Source: Thermodesulfobacteriota bacterium (GTDB lineage: Bacteria > Desulfobacterota > WTBG01 > CAIYCZ01 > CAIRTM01). From it: a stretch of 48,288 bases of DNA. The stretch's first letter is position 1. Each line of letters starts with the position of its first letter. Under the pieces are notes generated by a model. That model had not been told where the DNA came from. It worked only from the letters and a program-made list of their open reading frames with translations, and searched no databases. The position numbers and the translations under genes were made by a program. The stretch is taken from positions 1-48,288 of the forward strand of contig JANQFE010000042.1 of the NCBI GenBank assembly GCA_028278025.1, given 5' to 3'. Shown one piece after another: positions 16,237 to 24,098 of this stretch.

Positions 16237-17493
16237 ATGAGTACCGGATCAGAAGTACATCCAGGTAAAGGTTTGACCAGTGATAATTCAGCAGCTCAAA
16301 AACTCTGCAGCTCATGCGGATTGTGCATGATTCGTGAATGGCCCAGGGAGGAGACCCTGCAAAGCTGTGTATTCAGGACCGGCTGGCTGGGCAGGCAGGA
16401 GGTTGAGCTTTTTGGACGCGAACGCTCACTTGATGACTTTGACGAAATGAGCTTTGGCATTTCTAAGGAACGGCTGACCGGCTGTATTAAACAGCCGATT
16501 GAGGGCAGTGCCTGGACCGGGGTCATAACAGCCATTGCAAAAAGAGCCTTTGAAACAGGATTGGTTGAGGCGGTTGCAACCCTGCACCGCGGAGAAAAAC
16601 ACCATTTTGAACCCAAAGCGGTGCTGGCACGTTCGGTTGAGGAGATTTTGGCTGGCAGCGGTAACAAGCCGGTCGTATCACCTGTTTTGCTTTCACTGCA
16701 TGAAGCGTATAAACAGGGTGTTAAAAGACTGCTGGTTATAGGAGCAGCCTGTCATGTGCATGCCCTGCGGGATTTTAAACGGCGTTTTCCCTACCTGAAG
16801 GAGATGGATATTTATGCGGTCGGTATACCATGTGTAAGTAATGTTACGTTAAAAACATTGCAGGATGTTTTGGGCATGTTTTCAGCATCACCCGAGACGG
16901 TACGCCACTATGAATTCATGCAGGACTATAATATACATCTTAAACATGCAAGCGGTCGTATCGAAAAACTGCCCTATTTCTGCATCCCGCAGGGTTTTAC
17001 CGGTATTAATCTTGTGGTTCCGGCCTGTATGTGCTGCTTTGATTATGCCAACAGCCTTGCTGATGTCACAGTTGGATATATGGGCGCTGCGTTTAATATG
17101 CAAAAGATGCATCAGTGGATTGTGGTGCGTACCGACAAGGGTGAGGAGCTGCGAAATCTTATCGCTGATGAGCTCGAAACGGTTGCGGAAACAACTTCCG
17201 GCAACTGCAGGAAGGCGGTCATACGAGCTGCGCAAAAAATTATTGATCAAACGAGGCCAGGCGCTCAATCTGAGCTGAAAGCCGGCAAACCCATGCCTTT
17301 ATGGGCAGGAAGAATAATGGCAGCCTTGATCAGGCGTGTCGGTCCGTCTGGATTGGAATATGCCCGCTATGCTGTTGATATGCACATGATCAGGGACTAT
17401 TATTATGTTAAGTTCTACTATCCGGAGCTAATGCAGGCCCTTGTCCCGCAGCACGCCCGGCATATTGTTGAGCATTACGGGTTTGAGCCTTAA
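16237..17493 (+). CDS. FrhB/FdhB-family flavo-iron-sulphur reductase, BciB/HCAR-like
   Basis: A 418-residue member of the coenzyme F420 hydrogenase/dehydrogenase beta subunit family. CSSCGLCMIREWP near the N-terminus begins an iron-sulphur site; IGAACHVHALRDFKRRFPYL and VGIPCVSNVTLKTL are the conserved cysteine motifs of the N-terminal half; CMCCFDYANSLADVTVGYMG (cysteines plus flavin-site residues) lies in the second half. The C-terminal GLEYARYAVDMHMIRDYYYV resembles the end of 7-hydroxymethyl-chlorophyll a reductase (HCAR) and the 8-vinyl reductase BciB, ferredoxin-dependent enzymes that reduce tetrapyrroles, more than of F420 hydrogenase subunits. I infer reduction of a tetrapyrrole side chain or macrocycle using FAD and 4Fe-4S centres. 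It is the last gene of the first MarR operon. Confidence 0.8.
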   Translation: MSTGSEVHPGKGLTSDNSAAQKLCSSCGLCMIREWPREETLQSCVFRTGWLGRQEVELFGRERSLDDFDEMSFGISKERLTGCIKQPIEGSAWTGVITAIAKRAFETGLVEAVATLHRGEKHHFEPKAVLARSVEEILAGSGNKPVVSPVLLSLHEAYKQGVKRLLVIGAACHVHALRDFKRRFPYLKEMDIYAVGIPCVSNVTLKTLQDVLGMFSASPETVRHYEFMQDYNIHLKHASGRIEKLPYFCIPQGFTGINLVVPACMCCFDYANSLADVTVGYMGAAFNMQKMHQWIVVRTDKGEELRNLIADELETVAETTSGNCRKAVIRAAQKIIDQTRPGAQSELKAGKPMPLWAGRIMAALIRRVGPSGLEYARYAVDMHMIRDYYYVKFYYPELMQALVPQHARHIVEHYGFEP

Positions 17494-17541
17494 TATGCTA
17501 TAATTTTTATCCTTTCTTTAACAACTTGACTCTTTTTCCGC

Positions 17542-17612
17542 TTGACAGATGCTTACTTATATGATAGTTACTTAAGTAACAATTATTTAAATAATAATTT
17601 TATACATAAGTA
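17542..17612 (+). promoter_or_regulatory. promoter and palindromic operators of the second MarR operon
   Basis: TTGACA at 17542-17547 is a consensus -35 box; a -10 box 17 bases on (TAGTTA, 17565-17570) runs into the perfect 14-base palindrome GTTACTTAAGTAAC (17567-17580). A second palindrome, ATTATTTAAATAAT (17582-17595), follows at once, and TACTTAT (17554-17560) / ATAAGTA (17606-17612) form an outer pair. The ACTTAAGT core (17570-17577) matches the ACTNGAGT boxes upstream of the first MarR gene. Confidence 0.75.
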
Positions 17613-17625
17613 AAAGGAATCCCCC

Positions 17626-18093
17626 ATGCCTGAAAGATATAAAAAATACAAGGACTTAGAAGAACGCATGCTTGTTATGAAGCGTTTTTTCAGCGAATTT
17701 TTCCGCCAGACCGTCACCAAAAACGGAGTAGGTGATAAGGTTGATTTTTCAATTCTGGATCTGAAAGGGATTTCTGCTTTTTTGGATTACCATAGTGAAT
17801 ACACCATGAGCGAACTCAGTCAGAATGCTCACCTGCCCCTTTCGAACATATCTGCCATCATTGACCGTCTGGCAAAAAGGGGGATAGCAAGACGGCGCCG
17901 AGATCCCAAAGACCGAAGAATCGTGCGGGTTTATCTGACTGAAAAAGGCAAAAAGATGTTCCGCGATTTTATGAAAAAAAGAGGAGAAGAGTTGGAAAAC
18001 TCACTGGGCAGACTGAGTGAGAAAGATCGTACGGATCTTTTTAAAGCTCTCGAAAAGGCCACTGAAATTTTTCAAAAGATACAATACAGCTAG
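17626..18093 (+). CDS. MarR-family transcriptional regulator 2
   Basis: A 155-residue winged-helix regulator. YTMSELSQNAHLPLSNISAI is the helix-turn-helix, followed by IDRLAKRGIARRRRDPKDRR, the recognition helix end and wing with the DxR motif typical of MarR proteins, and VYLTEKGKKMF. It heads the operon with the transporter and chelatase genes and has palindromes directly upstream, so repression of its own operon is expected. It is only distantly similar to regulator 1, mostly in the wing. The ligand is unknown. The start follows AAAAGGAATCCCCC (17612-17625). Confidence 0.88.
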   Translation: MPERYKKYKDLEERMLVMKRFFSEFFRQTVTKNGVGDKVDFSILDLKGISAFLDYHSEYTMSELSQNAHLPLSNISAIIDRLAKRGIARRRRDPKDRRIVRVYLTEKGKKMFRDFMKKRGEELENSLGRLSEKDRTDLFKALEKATEIFQKIQYS

Positions 18094-18119
18094 AATAATA
18101 ATAGTATAAGGAGCAAAGC

Positions 18120-18854
18120 ATGGAAGCAGAAGCAACACAGATGACTTTCTGGGTAGCGGTGCAGGCGTCAATTGTTCTGGGACTGATCCACGGTATCAGC
18201 CCCTGCGGGCATTCCTGGCCGATTCTGGCCCCGTTCTGCATTACGGCAAAAGGCATGAAAAAATGTATTAATGTCTGTTTCTTTTTCTGTGTGGGGACAA
18301 CGGTGGCCTGCCTGGTTCTGGGGGTGGTGTTTGGTGCTCTTGGCTCAATCGTCCCGCCGTCATGGGATGTCTATTTCGGCCTGGGAACTGCGGTGATCCT
18401 GGTTATCCTGGGCATTGTCGTCATTGTGAAACCGCACTGGCTGCACTTCGAGGACGAGGAAGAGGAAGAAGCACTCATGGAGGTCCTTGACAACACTGAC
18501 AAAGCAATAGAATACACTACCAACAAAAAAAAATTTAAACACGGTATTTACTGGGGCATGTTTTCTATTGGTTTTATCAACATGATTATTCCCTGTCCGA
18601 CAGCCGGGGTTATGTATACCTATGCCCTTGTTTCCAAGAGTATAGCTGTGGGTACTATCATCTTCCTGGCCTATGCCCTGGCAACATCACTGGTGCTGTT
18701 TATTGTTACCTATTTCCTGGGCAAAACAACAATGTTTTTCAGGAAGTTGGGACAGGAAAAGTATGAGGTTATGCTGACCCGTATCAGCGGGGCACTTATT
18801 GCAGCCTTTGGTGTTTATATGGTTTTTGTTGAGAGCCAGCCGCTGTTTTCATAA
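18120..18854 (+). CDS. UreH/CcdA-like membrane transporter (sulfite exporter TauE / DsbD-type fold)
   Basis: A 244-residue protein with about six membrane segments in two halves. Each half starts with a proline/cysteine-containing motif: IHGISPCGHSWPILAPF (residues ~23-39) and FINMIIPCPTAGVMYTYA (~153-170). This symmetrical layout is that of the LysE-like superfamily that includes UreH/TauE-SafE, NicO/RcnA nickel-cobalt exporters and CcdA/DsbD electron carriers. A very acidic loop (FEDEEEEEALMEVLDN) separates the halves and could bind metal. The single cysteine per half resembles CcdA, which shuttles reducing power across the membrane. Both metal transport and transmembrane electron transfer are open; the place between MarR 2 and the chelatase suits either. 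Confidence 0.7.
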   Translation: MEAEATQMTFWVAVQASIVLGLIHGISPCGHSWPILAPFCITAKGMKKCINVCFFFCVGTTVACLVLGVVFGALGSIVPPSWDVYFGLGTAVILVILGIVVIVKPHWLHFEDEEEEEALMEVLDNTDKAIEYTTNKKKFKHGIYWGMFSIGFINMIIPCPTAGVMYTYALVSKSIAVGTIIFLAYALATSLVLFIVTYFLGKTTMFFRKLGQEKYEVMLTRISGALIAAFGVYMVFVESQPLFS

Positions 18855-18904
18855 CGTTGGAAATTTAAAATCTAAATAAATTACGAGTCACAGGAGCTAT
18901 TGTG

Positions 18905-21900
18905 ATGCATATTACGTCAATTATCGGCAACTATTCCTACAGCAAATCATTAGCAGAGGTAGCAGAGCGCCTGAGAAAAAGCTTCAACGGCACGGTGGAG
19001 ATGACAAATCATTTCTGTCTAAGGCATCAGACATTTTCTGAGAAGCACTTGCAAGATATAGAAGAGAATGTCAAAAGAGCTGATATTATCTTGCTCTGCA
19101 TGGTGTTTGACGAAGCAGTAATCAAAATCCTGGAAAGATACTCTTCACAGCGTAAAACGTACGTGATTTTAGCGTCAGTTCCCGAAGGTATGCGGCTTGC
19201 ACGGATAGGTAAATTTTGCGTTGGTGATATCGTTGATTCTATTGCCGACTCTAAGGTGGCAAAAGTTTTTAAAATTATGAAGGGGCTGAGTGGAAAAAGA
19301 AGCCCGATGGAAGTGCGTAAGATTCTCGGCATGGCCGACACAATTCTGAAAGTACTCAAATTCGGTAAATGGAAGGATGCCTATAATTATGTGCAGGCCT
19401 GGAAATATTTTTTTAACGGTGGTACTGAAAATATGTTTAATATGTTTCTGTTAATTTTGTCTGAGTATTATGGTTTTAAAACAGAATATCAGCCCCCCTC
19501 GGAAATTCCCAGATACTATATTGCACATCCCCGCACGGAGAAACTTTTTACTGAGGTGGATGACTACCTTGCCTGGTATGACCTGCCGTACTGGATGCAA
19601 ACAGACGGCGGAAAAAAGAAGAAGAAAAAGCCTCTTGTCGGCATTCTGTTCTATAATGAGCGCTATCAGAATGAGGATACACGGGATCTTTTTGCAGTGA
19701 TAGAAAAGCTTGAAGAGAAGGGTGTCGGGGTAGTCCCGGCCATGAGCAGCGGCACAGAAAACATGCATACTCTGAAAGCATTCTTTCTTAATAACGGCAA
19801 ATCACGGGTGGATGCCGTTATCAGTTTTATGTATTTTCGTTTAGAAGGAGGCCCGTTGGGAGGGGACTATGAAGCCTGTGAAAAACTGTGTCAGCAGATG
19901 AATGTCCCCCTTTTCAACTATGTTGTTATGCCTTTTTCCACTTCTGAAGAGTGGCAGGAACGCGCTGAAGGAATGGCGCCCATGGAGACCAATCTGGCCC
20001 TTATTTTTCCTGAGCTTGACGGCCTGATTGAAGGCGTGGTGGTTTCCGGCCAAAAAGAGCTTTCCGAGCAGGGCAAAAACATGGTTCGGGTTATGGCCCC
20101 GCTGGAGGAGCGGGTCGCACATGCTACCGCGCGAACCCAAAAGTGGCTGAAGCTCAAATACACTCCTAATAAAGACAAAAAAGTGGCCTTTGTGCTGTTT
20201 AACTATCCACCCGGTAAGGACACGATCGGCAGTGCCGGAAACCTGGACGCGATTGAAAGCCTGATCCGCCTGCTGGATAGAATGAAGGAAGAAGGTTACA
20301 CGGTTTCCGGTTATCCGCGCACCAGGCATGAATTTGTACGCCTGATTACCAAGAAGAGCGCTCTTAACCAGAGTAACTGGACCGCTCTTGCCAAGGTGAA
20401 GGAGAATGCTTTTAAGATACCGGTTGCGGAGTATGAACAGTGGTTCTCCCGGTTGCCGGGTGTCTGTCAAAAAGAGATGCAGGAAAGCTGGGGTGATGCG
20501 CCGGGGTCCCTCATGGCAGATGAGGAAAACCTGTATGTGCCGGGAATCCAGTTCGGTAATATCTTTGTGGGCTTTCAGCCGGCCCGCGGGGTGCATGGAG
20601 ATCCCACTAAAACATATCATGATACGGCCCTGCCGCCTCATCACCAGTATTATGCTTTTTACCGCTGGATAGAAGAAAGTTTCAACGCCGATGTGCTGGT
20701 ACATTTTGGTACTCACGGCACGCTGGAATTTTTACCGGGCAAACATGTTACTCTTTCTGAGAAATGCTATCCTGATATTTTCATGGGAACGCTGCCGCAC
20801 CTGTACCTGTACACCTGCAGCAATCCTTCAGAGGCCATGATTGCCAAGCGCAGGAGCTATGCTGCTTTGGTTGATTACATGACACCGCCCATGATTGTGT
20901 CTGACCTGTACGGCACCTTTGCTGAGATGGAGACCGACATTCATAACTACTACCACTTCAAGGATCAAAGCCCGACCCGGGCCGCAGAGCTCAAGGGAAA
21001 AATCCTCAACGATGCCAAGGAAAACAACCTGGTCGATATTGAAGCAGAGGATGTGGATATCAATAAGCTGTATAACTCCCTTAGTGATATGAAGGGCTCT
21101 ATGATGACCAAGGGCGTGCATGTGCTGGGTGATCCGCTAAAAGGAGATGAGTTGGTTGATTATGTTATGGGAATTGTACGGTTTGACCGGGGTGAGCTTT
21201 CATCAGTGCAGAAAAATATTGCAGCGGGCTACGGCCTTGACTGGGATGAAGCCCGTAAGAATCCGTCAAAGATCCTGGATAGCGGGGAGATCACAGGGGT
21301 GGTATGCGAACAGGTCAATGACCAGGCACGCACACTGATTGAAGAGGTACTTGTTAAGCAGCAGCCTATAAAAAAAGCTATAAAAAAGAGTGTAAAAAAG
21401 AAGCTCAACCGGGATACTATCAAAAGCCTTACGGCAACGCTTGAGTTTGCGGCTGATCTTGGACAGAACCTTAAGAACAATCATGAAATGGACCAGATGA
21501 TTAATGCCCTGGATTTCAAGTACATCTCTCCGGGCCTGGGCGGAAACCCCATCAGGAGCCCCGCCGTGCTGCCGACCGGCAGGAATCCTTTTCAGTTTAA
21601 CCCTGACTATATACCGACTCCTCTGGCCTGTCAGCGCGGAGAGGAAGTTGCCCGCCAGGTGGTGGAGTGTTATCAGGCTGATAATGAGGGCTGTTATCCG
21701 GAAACTGTGGGCGTTGTGCTCTGGGGTTTTGAGACCATGAAGACCCAGGGCGAGACCATCGGAGAAATATTTAATCTGCTGGGTGTGCGGCCCAAGCGCT
21801 CCGGGCTGGGTGACATGACCGGGCTGGAAGTAATACCGCTTGAAGAGCTTGGCCGCCCGCGCATTGATGTTGCTGTTGAGATCTGTGGGATTTTTCGCGA

Positions 21901-22810
21901 TACGTTTCCGGTGCTGCTGCGCCACGTTGACCGGGCTTTTAAAATGGTTGCCGTGCTGGATGAGCCTGATGATAAAAATTCTATCAAGCGGCACTCCCGC
22001 ACCATCCAGCAGGCCCTCGAAAAAGAGGGTATCCCCACGGAGCAGGCCAAAGAACTCTCTATCTCCCGGATATTCGGCCCCTCAGCATCCAACTATGCTA
22101 CCGACACAACCGATCTAATCGAAAGCTCAGAGTGGGATGAGGAAAGCCAGATAGCTGAGCTGCATCTCAATAAAATGTGCCATGTCTACGGTGATGTTTT
22201 CCATGCTGAATCAAGCCTGAGTACGTTCCGGGAAGTTCTGGATACGGTTGATGTGGTGGCCCAGGTGCGGGACAATGAAGAATACGGGGTGGCCGACCTG
22301 GATCACTATTATGAATTTCTGGGGGGGCTTTCAAGTTCTGTTGAGACGGTTAGAAAATCAAAACCCTCATCAAACCGCAAGGGTAAGCCGGTTGTGCTGG
22401 TAGCCGACTCTACCAGGGACAAGATCAAGACAACCGATATCAAAACAGCTATTAACTATGAGGTGCGCACCAAGCTGCTTAACCCGACCTGGATGAAGGG
22501 GCAGATGGACAGCGGCTATAAAGGTGTTAAGAATCTCAGCAAGCGTATGGAGCACCTTGTCGGATGGCAGGCGACCACCTCGGGCTCGGTTGATAACTGG
22601 GTCTGGAGCGAGATGGCTGATAAGTATGTTTTCAATGAAGAAGTGCGCAAGACCATGATGAAAGAAAATATCTGGGCGGTAGAGGACCAGCTACGCCGTT
22701 TGATGGAGGCCTACCAAAGAGGCATGTGGGATGCTACGGATGAAGAAATTGAAAAACTGAAACAAATCTATCTGGAACTTGAGTCGGAAATAGAGGAAAT
22801 GGAGGAGTAA
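18905..22810 (+). CDS. CobN/ChlH-like large subunit of a class I tetrapyrrole chelatase
   Basis: About 1301 residues, the full length of the family. The tetrapyrrole- and metal-binding subunit of ATP-dependent chelatases is recognised by VHFGTHGTLEFLPGKHVTLS (near residue 604), followed by CYPDIFMGTLPHLYLYTCSN, PSEAMIAKRRSYAALVDYMT and, later, GVVLWGFETMKTQGETIGEI with RPKRSGLGDMTGLEVIPLEE. A lysine-rich stretch (PIKKAIKKSVKKKLNRDTIK) in the middle is unusual. No signal peptide is present, so it is cytoplasmic. Relatives insert Co (CobN) or Mg (ChlH/BchH), and a homologue (HmuS) belongs to haem-uptake operons of Bacteroidota and has been tied to anaerobic iron removal from haem. Absence of cobalamin or chlorophyll genes here favours the last role. 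ATG 18905 is preferred over GTG 18902; AGGAG at 18891-18895 precedes it. Confidence 0.9.
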   Translation: MHITSIIGNYSYSKSLAEVAERLRKSFNGTVEMTNHFCLRHQTFSEKHLQDIEENVKRADIILLCMVFDEAVIKILERYSSQRKTYVILASVPEGMRLARIGKFCVGDIVDSIADSKVAKVFKIMKGLSGKRSPMEVRKILGMADTILKVLKFGKWKDAYNYVQAWKYFFNGGTENMFNMFLLILSEYYGFKTEYQPPSEIPRYYIAHPRTEKLFTEVDDYLAWYDLPYWMQTDGGKKKKKKPLVGILFYNERYQNEDTRDLFAVIEKLEEKGVGVVPAMSSGTENMHTLKAFFLNNGKSRVDAVISFMYFRLEGGPLGGDYEACEKLCQQMNVPLFNYVVMPFSTSEEWQERAEGMAPMETNLALIFPELDGLIEGVVVSGQKELSEQGKNMVRVMAPLEERVAHATARTQKWLKLKYTPNKDKKVAFVLFNYPPGKDTIGSAGNLDAIESLIRLLDRMKEEGYTVSGYPRTRHEFVRLITKKSALNQSNWTALAKVKENAFKIPVAEYEQWFSRLPGVCQKEMQESWGDAPGSLMADEENLYVPGIQFGNIFVGFQPARGVHGDPTKTYHDTALPPHHQYYAFYRWIEESFNADVLVHFGTHGTLEFLPGKHVTLSEKCYPDIFMGTLPHLYLYTCSNPSEAMIAKRRSYAALVDYMTPPMIVSDLYGTFAEMETDIHNYYHFKDQSPTRAAELKGKILNDAKENNLVDIEAEDVDINKLYNSLSDMKGSMMTKGVHVLGDPLKGDELVDYVMGIVRFDRGELSSVQKNIAAGYGLDWDEARKNPSKILDSGEITGVVCEQVNDQARTLIEEVLVKQQPIKKAIKKSVKKKLNRDTIKSLTATLEFAADLGQNLKNNHEMDQMINALDFKYISPGLGGNPIRSPAVLPTGRNPFQFNPDYIPTPLACQRGEEVARQVVECYQADNEGCYPETVGVVLWGFETMKTQGETIGEIFNLLGVRPKRSGLGDMTGLEVIPLEELGRPRIDVAVEICGIFRDTFPVLLRHVDRAFKMVAVLDEPDDKNSIKRHSRTIQQALEKEGIPTEQAKELSISRIFGPSASNYATDTTDLIESSEWDEESQIAELHLNKMCHVYGDVFHAESSLSTFREVLDTVDVVAQVRDNEEYGVADLDHYYEFLGGLSSSVETVRKSKPSSNRKGKPVVLVADSTRDKIKTTDIKTAINYEVRTKLLNPTWMKGQMDSGYKGVKNLSKRMEHLVGWQATTSGSVDNWVWSEMADKYVFNEEVRKTMMKENIWAVEDQLRRLMEAYQRGMWDATDEEIEKLKQIYLELESEIEEMEE

Positions 22811-22884
22811 CAGAAGCCAGTAATGAGCAATGAGTAACGAGGAACTAGTAACAAGCAACCAGCAACAAAGACAGGTATCATATT

Positions 22885-24051
22885 ATGAATACTACATACA
22901 ATGAATATGAACACAGACATAATTATCCTTTCTCTGCCATTGTCGGCCAGGATAAGCTCAAAGAGGCCCTGCTGATGAATGTTATCAATCCCCAAATCGG
23001 GGGTGCCCTGGTGCGGGGTGAGCGGGGCAGTGCTAAAACCATAGCAGTGCGAGGACTTGCAGATATCCTGCCTGAAATAACTGTTGTAGACGGCTGTCGC
23101 TTCAGCTGTGATCCCAAAGATATCAGCAAGATGTGCAGTATCTGCCGGGAAGGGTATGAGAAGGGTAGAAAGCTGCCGGTTGTTAAACGGAGAATGAAGA
23201 TTGCAGAGCTGCCTGTGGGGACGACTGAAGACCGGGTAGTGGGTACCCTTAATATTGAGAAAGCGATTACAGAAGGTGTTAAGGCTCTTGAAATCGGCAT
23301 GCTGGCAGAGGCCAACCGGGGTATTCTCTATGTTGACAACATCAATTTGCTTGATGACCACATTATGGATGTTCTGCTTGATGCGGCGGCGATGGGGGTA
23401 AATATTGTGGAGCGTGAAGGTGTCTCGGTGTCTCACCCGGCAAACTTTATCCTGGTGGGCTCTATGAATCCCGAGGAAGGGGAGCTGCGTCCGCAGCTGC
23501 ATGACCGGCTGGCGTTCCATGTGGAAGTTCACGGTATGGGCAGCCTCCAGAACCGGGTTAGGATAATGCGGCAATCAATGGAGTTTGAGCGTGATCCGAT
23601 TTTTTTCAAGAAACTCTATGAAGAGTCTCAGAATGATATTGCCCAAAAAATAATTCAGGCCCAAAAGCTTCTGCCCAGGGTTACCATTAAAGAAACGTTT
23701 TTACGCATTGTGGCACGCATGTGCATTGAGCTTGATGTGGACGGCCATCGGCCTGATATTATCATTACCAGAGCAGCTATGACCAAGGCCGCCTATGACG
23801 GCAGACGAACGGTTACTGAGGACGATATGGTTTTTGCCGCTGAGCTGACCCTGGGATTTCGCATGCGCCGGACTCCTTTTGAAGAGGTGGCCCTGGGCGC
23901 AACGCGGTTTCAACAGGTTCTGGAGCATGCTAAAAAACTTGAAGCCGAAAGTAAAAAGAAGAAAGCCGCCGGCCGCAAGAAAACTGCTGCAGTAAAAAAG
24001 TCTGTGTCTGTGAAAAAGACCAAGGCAAAAAAAACAGCCAAAAGCCAATAG
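22885..24051 (+). CDS. ChlI-like AAA+ chelatase subunit with altered Walker B
   Basis: A 388-residue AAA+ protein. Walker A reads [15 protein letters not shown] (about residues 46-60). A four-cysteine motif follows (CRFSCDP...MCSICRE), seen also in the next gene. Walker B reads [13 protein letters not shown]: Asp151 is present but the catalytic glutamate is replaced by Asn152, which in AAA+ enzymes normally abolishes ATP hydrolysis while keeping binding. [20 protein letters not shown] retains sensor 1 and the arginine-finger region. The C-terminus is a lysine/alanine-rich tail (about residues 360-388) like a nucleic-acid or acidic-protein binding tail. It should form a hexamer with the ChlD-like protein and drive the CobN-like subunit, but its own ATPase activity is doubtful. 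Spacer 22811-22884 contains a short AATGAG-type tandem repeat. Confidence 0.87.
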   Translation: MNTTYNEYEHRHNYPFSAIVGQDKLKEALLMNVINPQIGGALVRGERGSAKTIAVRGLADILPEITVVDGCRFSCDPKDISKMCSICREGYEKGRKLPVVKRRMKIAELPVGTTEDRVVGTLNIEKAITEGVKALEIGMLAEANRGILYVDNINLLDDHIMDVLLDAAAMGVNIVEREGVSVSHPANFILVGSMNPEEGELRPQLHDRLAFHVEVHGMGSLQNRVRIMRQSMEFERDPIFFKKLYEESQNDIAQKIIQAQKLLPRVTIKETFLRIVARMCIELDVDGHRPDIIITRAAMTKAAYDGRRTVTEDDMVFAAELTLGFRMRRTPFEEVALGATRFQQVLEHAKKLEAESKKKKAAGRKKTAAVKKSVSVKKTKAKKTAKSQ

Positions 24052-24098
24052 CCAGGAAGAAAAACAAATCTTTACATGATATGAGGATATAAAGAAAC

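Noticed and set aside
18855..18904. Cobalamin riboswitch before the CobN-like gene
   Set aside because: The gap is only about 50 bases with no B12-box-like sequence.
19841..20716. 291-codon antisense frame within the CobN-like gene
   Set aside because: Long but lies wholly opposite a well-conserved gene; the translation shows no domain.
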